Shown here one piece after another: positions 1 to 6,228 of a DNA stretch of 27,534 nt. Made by a program: the position numbers and the translations under genes. Each line of letters opens with the position of its first letter. Within the stretch, counting starts at the first letter, position 1. Source of the DNA: a virus; the IMG/VR virus record IMGVR_UViG_3300024518_000182, positions 1-27,534 of that record, one strand, 5' to 3'. The notes below the pieces were generated by a model. It made no database searches and had not been told where the DNA came from. It worked only from the letters and a program-made list of their open reading frames with translations.

Positions 1-80
1 ACTTTATCTTTAGTAAGTCCAAAACACATTGTCTTAAATTTATCTCTTAGCTTTGATATTTCTAAGTAGATTTTATTCAC
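1..80 (-). CDS. Partial hypothetical protein cut by the window edge
   Basis: A reading frame opens with GTG at 80-78 and stays open to the window edge (about 26 codons). The GTG overlaps the end of the upstream gene (stop TAA at 75-73), the tight coupling seen elsewhere in this cluster. The visible N-terminus (MNKIYLEISKLRDKF...) is lysine-rich and probably helical. An in-frame ATG lies further in, at residue 18. No family can be named from this fragment. Confidence 0.45.
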   Translation of the reverse strand, partial: MNKIYLEISKLRDKFKTMCFGLTKDK

Positions 81-429
81 TTGGTTCTTTTAGGTTGTCT
101 ATCTTATCTACCACTTCTCCAACCATCTCGTTTAAAACTACTTTATAAGCTCTTATAACTGCTCTGTTCTTATTCGTCTCTACTCCTGCAAAGAAACCAT
201 TAGTCATAACTGATAAGTTTATAGGTATTATCATTAGCCAATCGTACCAATTATTCTCTCGTGTTCCTGTTCCGTAATTATTTGAATACTCCAAGATAGT
301 TTCTACTACATCTAAGTAGTTATAGTATCTACTTTTTGAACTAACGTCTTTAGCAAATTCTTGACACATTGTTAAATAGGCTTCAATTATAGCTTTGTGT
401 TCTTCACTTGCATAAATTGGCTTTATCAT
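73..429 (-). CDS. Hypothetical protein, 118 aa
   Basis: This is a complete frame beginning with MIKPIYASEEH and ending with TAA. The composition is that of a soluble, mostly helical protein. A moderately hydrophobic stretch around residues 62-80 (WYDWLMIIPINLSVMTNGFF) contains charged neighbours and is not a clear membrane segment. I recognise no family. It follows the NinG-like gene after a gap of about 20 bases and is last but one in the early-type cluster, so it is probably co-transcribed with replication and recombination genes. A role in DNA metabolism is inferred from position only. Confidence 0.7.
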   Translation of the reverse strand: MIKPIYASEEHKAIIEAYLTMCQEFAKDVSSKSRYYNYLDVVETILEYSNNYGTGTRENNWYDWLMIIPINLSVMTNGFFAGVETNKNRAVIRAYKVVLNEMVGEVVDKIDNLKEPSE

Positions 430-450
430 TTGCCAAATTTAAGAAAACTT

Positions 451-858
451 TTATTCTATTCCCTTTTCTTTTTTTAATTTATCAACAAGGTCTTTGTAAT
501 AACTTATCTTTTCTTCATAATCTATACGGCTAACTTTCATAATTGTTCGAGATAAGAACTCTAATTCTTCAGAAGTTCCTTCACCGTACTTATGATCTAA
601 CCCTATACCGAAACGAAACTGCTCCCCTTGTTCATACATATTACACTTAACACATTGTACTTGACAGTTGGTTTCGTTCCATCTTGTCGAGTGATGTCTA
701 CGACTTTGAAAGTGTCCGTTCTGCATACCTGACTTGTAATGACTAATCCTTGAGCAGGTAAAGCATTGTACAATACCTTCATTAGTAGATTCTCTAAGTC
801 TTATGAAAAGACTAAACCATTTGTCTAGTTCTTTTTTTAATTTACTGATTGTTTTCAT
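451..858 (-). CDS. ninG: NinG/Rap-like recombination protein
   Basis: A protein of 135 residues with the layout of the NinG (lambda Rap) family, which acts on branched DNA during phage recombination. From the ATG at 858 it shows a CxxC pair (C32, C35), the signature MQNGHFQSR (45-53), TRWNE and then QCVKCN (68-73), so four cysteines plus histidines are placed to hold zinc in an HNH-like fold. The start at 858 is preferred because ATGA overlaps the stop of the upstream PP-loop gene. The frame stays open to 882, but those extra codons lie inside that gene. Its neighbours (PD-(D/E)XK nuclease, ERF, ssDNA-binding protein) fit a recombination module. Family assignment is fairly sure; activity is inferred. 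Confidence 0.85.
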   Translation of the reverse strand: MKTISKLKKELDKWFSLFIRLRESTNEGIVQCFTCSRISHYKSGMQNGHFQSRRHHSTRWNETNCQVQCVKCNMYEQGEQFRFGIGLDHKYGEGTSEELEFLSRTIMKVSRIDYEEKISYYKDLVDKLKKEKGIE

Positions 859-1721
859 AGTCCACAAAATCCTGAATCGCACTCATAAAAATCATCAAAA
901 GATAATTCAGTTTGTGGTTTCCAATTCATTATCTCTCTATACGTAACATCTTTGCGAAATGTATTCGGTGAATTTTCTTCTTCAATTCTTGCAAACCATT
1001 CCATTTTATTCTTATGCTCTTGGCTCATTTTATTTAAGAAAAGAGGACTTCTATGAAAACACCCTACACAATTATTATAGTAACCTTTTTCAAACCCTAC
1101 CCACTTATTTTTATTCCAATAATTCTCAATGTCTATAGCTTTTAATCCATCCTCAATTAAAGGGAATCTTGGTACTCTCCATTCAACCAACCCCCACTTA
1201 TTATTTCCGTTATCGTGTTTACCTACAATTATTTTTATTTCTTCCGTTCCACTTTCATTAAGTTTTGCTTTCATTCTTTCAGCCCTTTTTTCTTCTCCTT
1301 TTCTAAACCCTATTCTCATTTCACAAATCTCGTTTAATTCCTTTTCCCACCATTCAAATATCGGTTTCATTTTCAAATGAGTAGTGCAATATCTCACCAT
1401 AATATTAGGTAGATAATGACTTCCGTTCTTGCCTTTATTCCAATCGCCATTAATTATATCTTCAAATGGTTTACCTGTAATCCAATCAATATCAACTTTT
1501 TCAGATAAGTCAAGCATAATTTTTATTATATTATCTTGCTCAGTTGTTCCTACAAATTCACAACCTATTAAATCAGATACAATTTGTCTAACTTTCTTAT
1601 CAGGATATTCACAAAGTTTATCATTAGTCCTCACTAAACTAAATACATTGTAATCAGCAGGATAGTTCACTGCTATATAACTTGATGTCTTGCCACCACT
1701 TAAACTATTAACTGTTTTCAA
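855..1721 (-). CDS. PP-loop / PAPS reductase-like protein
   Basis: A 288-residue protein of the adenine-nucleotide alpha-hydrolase (PP-loop) superfamily that includes CysH and DndC. The N-terminus carries the PP-loop SLSGGKTSSYIA (residues 6-17). Mid-protein YCTTHLKMKPIFEWW matches the cysteine-and-lysine motif typical of phage PAPS reductase-like proteins. The C-terminal part has NNCVGCFHRS and ends in CDSGFCGL, so several cysteines could bind a metal or an iron-sulfur cluster. Relatives activate sulfate or transfer sulfur to nucleic acids; which applies here cannot be told. It overlaps the nuclease gene upstream by 14 bases and NinG downstream by 4 bases, so it sits inside the DNA-processing operon rather than among metabolic genes. 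Confidence 0.8.
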   Translation of the reverse strand: MKTVNSLSGGKTSSYIAVNYPADYNVFSLVRTNDKLCEYPDKKVRQIVSDLIGCEFVGTTEQDNIIKIMLDLSEKVDIDWITGKPFEDIINGDWNKGKNGSHYLPNIMVRYCTTHLKMKPIFEWWEKELNEICEMRIGFRKGEEKRAERMKAKLNESGTEEIKIIVGKHDNGNNKWGLVEWRVPRFPLIEDGLKAIDIENYWNKNKWVGFEKGYYNNCVGCFHRSPLFLNKMSQEHKNKMEWFARIEEENSPNTFRKDVTYREIMNWKPQTELSFDDFYECDSGFCGL

Positions 1722-2130
1722 TTCTAATTAAGTTTTTAATTAATACCTTAACTAACATCTCTTGGTCAAATGTACTACCTTCTCTAACAGCACGACCTCC
1801 GTAATAAAAGATTCCCCTTAGGTTGTTTATTCTCTCATAGACTAAAGCGTTATTAAAAGCCCAAATTATAGCGACAATCTTTTCGCTTTGAACTTGTAGC
1901 ATTTGCCCTCTTACGATCTTACGCATTGAAACTATAACGTCATTAGAGTCTTCTATATTTTTATGAACTCCCTTTACTTCGGCGAACCCTATTAGTCTTC
2001 CTTTGTTATAAAGTGCTGCGTCTATATGTGCGTATTCAGGATGTTTGTCAAATGTTAAATCAAAGTGCTTACAAAAAGTTTGTAGAGTTTCTTTTTCTCT
2101 TAGCTTATTCTTTTTGTTTTCAAACTTCAT
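1708..2130 (-). CDS. PD-(D/E)XK nuclease-like protein
   Basis: A 140-residue protein with the core of the PD-(D/E)XK nuclease fold: an aspartate in AHIDAALY (D37), then GRLIGFAEVKG giving E51 and K53 on the second core strand. Such small phage nucleases act as Holliday-junction resolvases or VRR-NUC-like endonucleases, and the neighbourhood fits that role. The ATG at 2130 overlaps the upstream stop by 4 bases, and the 3' end runs 14 bases into the PP-loop gene. The N-terminus is very basic (KKNKLREK), which would suit DNA contact. The fold assignment rests on motif spacing only, so exact family and substrate are open. Confidence 0.7.
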   Translation of the reverse strand: MKFENKKNKLREKETLQTFCKHFDLTFDKHPEYAHIDAALYNKGRLIGFAEVKGVHKNIEDSNDVIVSMRKIVRGQMLQVQSEKIVAIIWAFNNALVYERINNLRGIFYYGGRAVREGSTFDQEMLVKVLIKNLIRIENS

Positions 2131-2495
2131 CTTATTTGTTTTAAAGGTTCTTGATAATATAAAGTTTGTTCTTTTGGTTTCCCTAAAGTGTGGACTTCAT
2201 ACCAAGCATTATCTATTACTTTCTTATGCTCATAAGTCCAACGATAAAAAGTTCTGATGTTTAAAAAAGGTTCTTCTTTACCGAACCTTACACCAAGTCT
2301 AAAGGCATCTTCAATTTGATTAAAGGTCATATTTCCGAAACGCTTTTCTTGTATTAAGTCCTGAGCAAATATCTTGCTTAGACTAGCTAAAGTTTTAGCA
2401 TCTGTTCTGTGTCCTATTTCTACTGAAGTTTTAGCTAATAAATTTAACACCTTTTTTTTAAGCTCTTCTATATTTTCTTGTTTTAGTGATTTCAT
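2127..2495 (-). CDS. Hypothetical replication-cluster protein, 122 aa
   Basis: The ATG at 2495 forms an ATGA overlap with the stop of the winged-helix gene and is preferred over an upstream in-frame start at 2519. The protein is helical and basic, with a conserved-looking middle (FGNMTFNQIEDAFRLGV, then FLNIRTFYRWTYEHK). I do not recognise a named family. Its place directly after a putative replication initiator is where many phages carry a helicase loader or replisome organiser, so that is a reasonable but unproven idea. No Walker A motif is present, so it is not a DnaC-type AAA+ loader. Confidence 0.7.
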   Translation of the reverse strand: MKSLKQENIEELKKKVLNLLAKTSVEIGHRTDAKTLASLSKIFAQDLIQEKRFGNMTFNQIEDAFRLGVRFGKEEPFLNIRTFYRWTYEHKKVIDNAWYEVHTLGKPKEQTLYYQEPLKQIR

Positions 2496-2920
2496 AATAA
2501 TTCCTTTGCTTCTTGCCAAGCATTTATTTGTGAATCTAATTTAGACATTGTTTGTTTCCCTTTATTACTATACGTAGTATTAGTATTATTATATACTTTA
2601 GTATTAGTATTATCTGTCGAGATATTTAGACTAGGGGTGTCAGTTAATTTGACTACCCTAGACAATATTTCTTTACTACCCTTTTTGTAAGTAACGCTGC
2701 GGCTAATATAATTATTATCCTCTAAGGATTTTAGCCAATTTTGAATAGAAGCTCTACTGACTTCATATAGCTTACAAAAGTATTGTGTGGACGCTGTGCA
2801 TTTTCCATTCATATTACACAGGGCTGTTATCTCTGCATAAAGAAGTTTAGCGTTAGGCGTTAGCTTTTTGTTGTATCTTACCTCAGCAGGAATAACAGCA
2901 TAGTAGTTAGGCTTCTCCAT
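2492..2920 (-). CDS. Winged-helix replication protein (O/DnaD-like)
   Basis: A 142-residue protein whose first 80 residues form a helix-turn-helix domain of the kind found in phage replication initiators (HTH_36-like): LTPNAKLLYAEITALC, then a recognition region around YEVSRASIQNWLKSLEDNNYI (residues 52-72) and a wing near 73-90. Residues about 95-122 are a threonine/asparagine-rich linker (STDNTNTKVYNNTNTT), followed by a short helical tail. The layout resembles lambda O, with a DNA-binding head, flexible linker and partner-binding tail. The linker DNA contains direct repeats that could be origin iterons. The start at 2920 overlaps the DnaA-C-like gene by one base. The domain is fairly sure; the initiator role is inferred. 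Confidence 0.75.
   Translation of the reverse strand: MEKPNYYAVIPAEVRYNKKLTPNAKLLYAEITALCNMNGKCTASTQYFCKLYEVSRASIQNWLKSLEDNNYISRSVTYKKGSKEILSRVVKLTDTPSLNISTDNTNTKVYNNTNTTYSNKGKQTMSKLDSQINAWQEAKELL
2575..2613. repeat. Two 15-bp direct repeats inside the winged-helix gene
   Basis: TAGTATTAGTATTAT occurs at 2575-2589 and again, identically, at 2599-2613, giving a 24-base period. Each copy is built from two AGTATT hexamers. The repeats lie in the coding sequence of the threonine/asparagine-rich linker of the winged-helix protein. They may be replication iterons, as lambda carries its origin inside gene O, or simply a by-product of low-complexity codons. Confidence 0.6.
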
Positions 2921-3429
2921 TAAATAATCTTAATTGTATAATGATAATCTTTCAGGACAAACTTAACATTTTCTAATTGATTAGAGAAGTCAAAAAAAGA
3001 AGTTTTTATTTCACATACAGCTTGACCACTTTTTACCTCTAGTACAACATTAAAATCTAAAGTTTCTTTAACTCCATTTTTAAGTAAGTAGCTTTTCATA
3101 AAATCCTTATCTAAAAAAAATTCTTTAGTTCCACCTATATCTTTATATGCTTTATAGATTATATTAAAGGCATTTCGATATACAGGGCAAGTAGCATAGT
3201 TTCCTTTATGTGTATGTTCATAATGATAGATAAGACTTCTGTCTCTGTTTAAGACCTTACCTATAATTGCCCTATGTATATCTTCTTCAGACCTTGCTAT
3301 ATACCCTGTTATGGCTCTAGCTACTTGTAGTTCTCTTTTCCTACTCTTTAAAGCAAGAGAGCCTTTAGGCAACCCCAAGACGCTAGTCGTGAGGTCGCAA
3401 AGGTTTTTAAAGTTATATTCTTCTGTCAT
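2920..3429 (-). CDS. DnaA C-terminal domain-like DNA-binding protein
   Basis: A 169-residue protein whose residues about 25-78 resemble DnaA domain IV, the part of the bacterial initiator that reads DnaA boxes: basic LKSRKRELQVARAI, then a helix ending YIARS, EEDIHRAIIGKVLNRDRS and LIYHYEHTHK, matching the usual R-D-H-S-T-V-x-H pattern loosely. No AAA+ ATPase domain is present, so it cannot be a full initiator. The C-terminal half (80-169) is unrecognised. It sits between the DUF3127 gene (TAATG overlap) and the winged-helix gene, so a role in origin recognition or control of early genes is likely but inferred. Confidence 0.75.
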   Translation of the reverse strand: MTEEYNFKNLCDLTTSVLGLPKGSLALKSRKRELQVARAITGYIARSEEDIHRAIIGKVLNRDRSLIYHYEHTHKGNYATCPVYRNAFNIIYKAYKDIGGTKEFFLDKDFMKSYLLKNGVKETLDFNVVLEVKSGQAVCEIKTSFFDFSNQLENVKFVLKDYHYTIKII

Positions 3430-3740
3430 TAGAACGGTGAGTTTTCATCTCCCAAGTCTCTCTGATTTGAAGATTGGTCTGTAAAGAGATAGCCGTCTAT
3501 GTTATGATAATACTTTCCGTTGTATTCTCTTGAATAAATATTACACATAATTGATACATCCATTCCTAGCTCTAATCTATTAAGCTTATCAATCTTATCA
3601 CCAAAAGCACTTACTGCTATTAAGTTGTTAAATTCACCACCATTGTCTATTACAATAGATTGTTTTTGCCAAGTCTTCCCTGCTTTACTTGTACCTTCTT
3701 CTAGGTCAAGTATCTTTACTAATTTACCTGTTACTTCCAT
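3429..3740 (-). CDS. DUF3127-like ssDNA-binding (OB-fold) protein
   Basis: A 103-residue protein that looks like DUF3127, a Bacteroidetes family with an SSB-like OB fold: MEVTGKLVKILDLEEGTSK at the start, then KQSIVIDNGGEFNNLIAVSA and the YSREYNGKYYHNIDGY strand pair. The C-terminus ends RDLGDENSPF, an acidic tail closing in Pro-Phe like the tip bacterial SSB uses to recruit partners. It lies two genes after ERF, and the pair would make a typical annealing set. The A-rich leader has no Shine-Dalgarno site. The OB-fold role is inferred from family knowledge; the tail is seen directly. Confidence 0.75.
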   Translation of the reverse strand: MEVTGKLVKILDLEEGTSKAGKTWQKQSIVIDNGGEFNNLIAVSAFGDKIDKLNRLELGMDVSIMCNIYSREYNGKYYHNIDGYLFTDQSSNQRDLGDENSPF

Positions 3741-3742
3741 TT

Positions 3743-3946
3743 TTATTTATTTATTTGATTATTACTTTTTTTAAACGCATCAATAGCATCCCAATCCTGT
3801 TTTTCTATTTCTTCTATTTTTACTAATCCTTTAAAGGCTAATTGATATTCTCTACGCAACCACATAGCTGTACTCATAGTTCTAGCTCTATCTATTTCTT
3901 CCCCTTTAAATATTAAAACATATTTATCTAATACAAAATCATCCAT
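3743..3946 (-). CDS. Small hypothetical protein, 67 aa
   Basis: A short frame (MDDFVLDKYVLIFKGEE...) lies between ERF and the DUF3127 gene with gaps of about 12 and 2 bases, so it is firmly inside the operon. The first 20 residues look like beta strands and the rest helical (AMWLRREYQLAFKGLVKIEEIE). I recognise no family. Continuous frame, ATG start and tight spacing make it likely real. Confidence 0.65.
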   Translation of the reverse strand: MDDFVLDKYVLIFKGEEIDRARTMSTAMWLRREYQLAFKGLVKIEEIEKQDWDAIDAFKKSNNQINK

Positions 3947-3958
3947 AATTTTATTTAT

Positions 3959-4522
3959 TTATTTAATTCGTGTATTTGTTATCATTTCAGAAAGTTTTTC
4001 TGATTGCTTAGTTGTCATTTTATAGTTATTCATCTTTTCATATACTATATTGCCCTTACCTATATTGATTGCTTCTAGCATAGCATTGTAAATGTCAGTA
4101 GTCATTTCAGGTTTTGCAATAGGTTCGTTTACCTTATTACTATCAGCATCTTTAGTGTCATCTAATAAAAAGAGATTACCTAAAGCATATTTCTTAGCAT
4201 AAGAACTACTTGATCCAAACGACTGAGCAATGTCCATTCCTTTTCGTTCAGGATTAATACCTGCTTGTGCTTCTACAGATATATTGGTTTCACCATCTGA
4301 TATTGAGACCTTAGAGTTTAATACTAAATACCCTGCAATCTCTTTGGTGGTTTCTGTTATAGTTAAGTAACAGTTGTACTTCTTTAAAAGTGGTTTAACT
4401 GCTTCTAAGATGTCTTCAGCACTTCTGTACTTATACTTCCCAAAACTGTTAAACTGATTCTTTGGAGCTTTAAGCTCACTTTGAATAGCTATTAAATAGT
4501 CTATCTTTTCTTCTGTTTTCAT
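3959..4522 (-). CDS. erf: ERF-family single-strand annealing protein
   Basis: A 187-residue member of the ERF superfamily, which anneals complementary single strands in phage recombination. Both hallmark regions are visible: NQFNSFGKYKYRSAEDILEAVKPLLKKY (residues 22-49, with the conserved Y-R-x-x-E-D) and GMDIAQSFGSSSSYAKKYALGNLFLL (95-120), which ends in the conserved aspartates DD. The C-terminal 60 residues are a variable helical tail. Length is normal for the family. The leader is a long A-rich run with no Shine-Dalgarno. It works logically with the DUF3127 protein, PD-(D/E)XK nuclease and NinG downstream. Confidence in the family is high. Confidence 0.88.
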   Translation of the reverse strand: MKTEEKIDYLIAIQSELKAPKNQFNSFGKYKYRSAEDILEAVKPLLKKYNCYLTITETTKEIAGYLVLNSKVSISDGETNISVEAQAGINPERKGMDIAQSFGSSSSYAKKYALGNLFLLDDTKDADSNKVNEPIAKPEMTTDIYNAMLEAINIGKGNIVYEKMNNYKMTTKQSEKLSEMITNTRIK

Positions 4523-4533
4523 AATTCTTTTTT

Positions 4534-4824
4534 TTATTTTAAATTAATTATTATTGGTTTCTTATTATTGTCTAAATACGCTTTAAGGTATTCAGGTAGC
4601 AGTTCATCTTGATAGTCTAAACGGATTTGCCACCCATCTTCTTTAAGCTTCTTAGTAAATAGGTTGTAAGCCTGTAGTTCAGTTCCTATGACTTTTACAT
4701 CAGGGTCATTCTTTAAAACCCAATACTCGCATAGTACTATTTTATTGTCTAATGGCTTTTTTGACCAATGACCAATCTGAGGTTCGTTAAACCATTCTTG
4801 ATATTCAGCGTCTTTTATATCCAT
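4534..4824 (-). CDS. Hypothetical protein, 96 aa
   Basis: The frame is open from 4887, but the first plausible start is ATG at 4824 (MDIKDAEYQEWF), which overlaps the stop of the upstream gene by 10 bases. Earlier codons fall inside that gene and give an unlikely N-terminus. The product is small, soluble and mixed alpha/beta, with several tryptophans (EWF, GHWSKKP, YWVL, DGWQIR). No family is recognised. It stands directly before ERF in the early cluster. Confidence 0.65.
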   Translation of the reverse strand: MDIKDAEYQEWFNEPQIGHWSKKPLDNKIVLCEYWVLKNDPDVKVIGTELQAYNLFTKKLKEDGWQIRLDYQDELLPEYLKAYLDNNKKPIIINLK

Positions 4825-5069
4825 TTCGTTACAATTTCGGTTACTAAAACAATTATTGCTAATCCTAAACAACCAAAGCCTAAGCACTCTAAGAATGTTT
4901 CTGATTGTGGTTTAACAGAACTGATTGCATAGTCAGTCCATTGATTCTTGTATTTGATTTTTTGTGTCTGCTTATCGTACTCGCAGTAGAAGAATGTTTT
5001 TAGTTCTTCTGAGTTAAAGATTTGTTCAACTCCTGTCGTTCTGTTGATTACTCTAAATTGATTTTTCAT
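4815..5069 (-). CDS. Small membrane-anchored hypothetical protein, 84 aa
   Basis: First gene of the early-type cluster. About 58 soluble residues (MKNQFRVINRTTGVEQIF...) are followed by one strong membrane segment near residues 63-80 (LGFGCLGLAIIVLVTEIV), ending in TKWI: a C-tail-anchored layout. The ATG is preceded by an A-rich leader and, about 26 bases upstream, by a good Bacteroidetes-type -7 box. The lead position suggests an early protein that modifies the host membrane or excludes other phages, but this is inference and no family is known to me. Confidence 0.65.
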   Translation of the reverse strand: MKNQFRVINRTTGVEQIFNSEELKTFFYCEYDKQTQKIKYKNQWTDYAISSVKPQSETFLECLGFGCLGLAIIVLVTEIVTKWI

Positions 5070-5094
5070 ATTCTTTTTTTAATTAAACTTAGGA

Positions 5095-5127
5095 CAAAGA
5101 TATAAAAATAAATAGATATAAACACAA
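5095..5127 (-). promoter_or_regulatory. Candidate Bacteroidetes-type promoter for the early cluster
   Basis: Read on the minus strand, TATCTTTG (5102-5095) fits the TAnnTTTG -7 box, with TTG at 5127-5125, 22 bases upstream. Transcription would begin near 5088, about 19 bases before the ATG at 5069. A second TAnnTTTG match, TAACTTTG (5142-5135), lies just upstream without a clear -33 partner. Confidence 0.5.
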
Positions 5128-5164
5128 TGATAAACAAAGTTATTAACAATTAAGGTATTTAACT

Positions 5165-5191
5165 CTAGGACAGACTTTAGGTGCTGTCTAG
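5165..5191. repeat. Imperfect inverted repeat, possible operator
   Basis: CTAGGACAG (5165-5173) and CTGTCTAG (5184-5191) are inverted copies with one missing base, around a 10-base centre. No T-run follows on either strand, so a terminator is unlikely. It lies upstream of the candidate early promoter, where a regulator could bind. Confidence 0.35.
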
Positions 5192-5202
5192 TATATAGGG
5201 GT

Positions 5203-5236
5203 TAAAAAGAAAAGAAAGTGCCTTAGAGGTGTAAGG
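5203..5236 (-). terminator. Weak candidate terminator of the late transcript
   Basis: On the minus strand CCTTA and TAAGG (5236-5221, loop of 6) form a 5-bp stem, followed by CAC and a pyrimidine tract TTTCTTTTCTTTTT down to 5204. The stem is short, so this is only a candidate. It lies where the late-type block ends and before the early promoter. Confidence 0.3.
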
Positions 5237-5243
5237 GGGGGTG

Positions 5244-5321
5244 CTATAAAGCGAAGGCTAGGACTACTATTATAATAAGGATATATATTAAACAGATTCT
5301 TAAGCCAATGTCTTCTTCCAT
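5244..5321 (-). CDS. 25-residue transmembrane peptide coupled to the phosphoesterase gene
   Basis: A very short frame starts at ATG 5321, whose A is the last base of the phosphoesterase stop (TAATG junction), and ends with TAG at 5246-5244. The peptide has a charged head (MEEDIGLR) and then one continuous hydrophobic helix (ICLIYILIIIVVLAFAL) to the C-terminus. The TAATG junction matches real gene junctions in this genome, which makes chance less likely. It could be a lysis accessory or membrane-acting peptide; function is inferred only from topology and the position next to the lysis-like block. Confidence 0.45.
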   Translation of the reverse strand: MEEDIGLRICLIYILIIIVVLAFAL

Positions 5322-6043
5322 TACAAAGGCATTAATAGGTTAATAGGTAGAGTGCCATTATTTAGAACGACTGAACAGCCGATTGATTGTTTCTTGAAGT
5401 TCTTTGCATAAGCTGCTGCATAAGTGGTACAGTCCACACCACAACCGACTTGCATTCCAAAGACTCTGTATTTCTTGCCGCAAAACCATTGTACATAAGC
5501 AAGAGTATGTGTATGACCACAGACTGAGGACATTAAGTTGTTCTTAGATTTGGCTGCTGCCTGTCCTCCTTCTCCGTGTTCATAAAGAACGTCATCATAA
5601 ACTACTGATTCTACCCAATTCCAATTAGGAGTTCCTAAGACTTCATTGTAAGACTTAATCCAAACAGCAGGTATTCCTCCTGACATTCCCTTTCTTGCAG
5701 CCATTCTATCGTGATTACCAATACAAACATCAGCATAAGGAAAAGCTTTGTACCATTGAGAAACTCTTTTGATTGATTTTTCTAATTCATCACCTGCTGA
5801 AAGTCCATCAGGATCAGGCTCGTGATAGCTAAATGCGTGATTATCAAGTATGTCTCCTATGAAAACGACTTGATTACAATTAAAGATGTCGTACTGTTCT
5901 AAACACCAATCAAGATAGCCGTCTAAACAGAAGGGTTCGTGCAAGTCTCCAATGACTAAGATGTTCCTAGTTTCAGATTCTCGCATTTTCTGTAAGGCAG
6001 CTACCTCGTGGGGTTTTAATCTGTATCTGTTATTTCTTTCCAT
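5321..6043 (-). CDS. Calcineurin-like metallophosphoesterase
   Basis: A 240-residue phosphoesterase with the full set of metal-binding motifs in order: GDLH (32-35), GDILDNH (63-69), GNHD (109-112), HGEGG (156-160) and GHTH (176-179). This dinuclear-metal fold hydrolyses phosphoesters in nucleotides, nucleic acids or proteins. The substrate cannot be told from sequence. The catalytic set is intact. It overlaps the holin-like gene by 14 bases and is followed by a tiny membrane peptide, so it belongs to the late-type transcript, not the replication cluster. Family assignment is secure; biological role unknown. Confidence 0.88.
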   Translation of the reverse strand: MERNNRYRLKPHEVAALQKMRESETRNILVIGDLHEPFCLDGYLDWCLEQYDIFNCNQVVFIGDILDNHAFSYHEPDPDGLSAGDELEKSIKRVSQWYKAFPYADVCIGNHDRMAARKGMSGGIPAVWIKSYNEVLGTPNWNWVESVVYDDVLYEHGEGGQAAAKSKNNLMSSVCGHTHTLAYVQWFCGKKYRVFGMQVGCGVDCTTYAAAYAKNFKKQSIGCSVVLNNGTLPINLLMPL

Positions 6044-6227
6044 TCATATCTGCAATTCCCTGTCCTAATACTAAGGCAATTAAAGAGTATAAAATTGATT
6101 GTGAAGTGGCAGGGTCAATTCCCCACTTATCACTTAAAAGCTGAACGATAATTCCTACTACTGTGTATAGAAATTTACGACTTGACACCATCTTTTTTAG
6201 TGTCTGATAGATAATCCATTTTTGCAT
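6030..6227 (-). CDS. Holin-like small membrane protein, 65 aa
   Basis: A short basic N-terminus (MQKWIIYQTLKKMVSSRK) is followed by two hydrophobic segments, near residues 18-33 (KFLYTVVGIIVQLLSD) and 44-58 (SILYSLIALVLGQGI), with a charged C-terminus MNGKK. Two membrane spans, small size and position right after the DUF5675 gene are what a class II holin would look like. Holins share no diagnostic motif, so the call rests on topology and context. Confidence 0.6.
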   Translation of the reverse strand: MQKWIIYQTLKKMVSSRKFLYTVVGIIVQLLSDKWGIDPATSQSILYSLIALVLGQGIADMNGKK

Positions 6228-6228
6228 T

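Noticed and set aside
1129-1653. Plus-strand frames at 1129-1380 and 1429-1653
   Set aside because: They lie wholly inside the PP-loop gene, are Ser/Ile/Phe-rich as expected of antisense shadows in AT-rich DNA, and have no upstream signal.
2575-2613. CRISPR-like reading of the short direct repeats
   Set aside because: Only two copies with a 9-base spacer, inside a coding sequence; not a CRISPR array.
4825-4887. N-terminal extension of the 96-aa protein from 4887
   Set aside because: It lies inside the upstream membrane protein gene and gives an unlikely cysteine/arginine-rich start, whereas ATG 4824 fits normal coupling.
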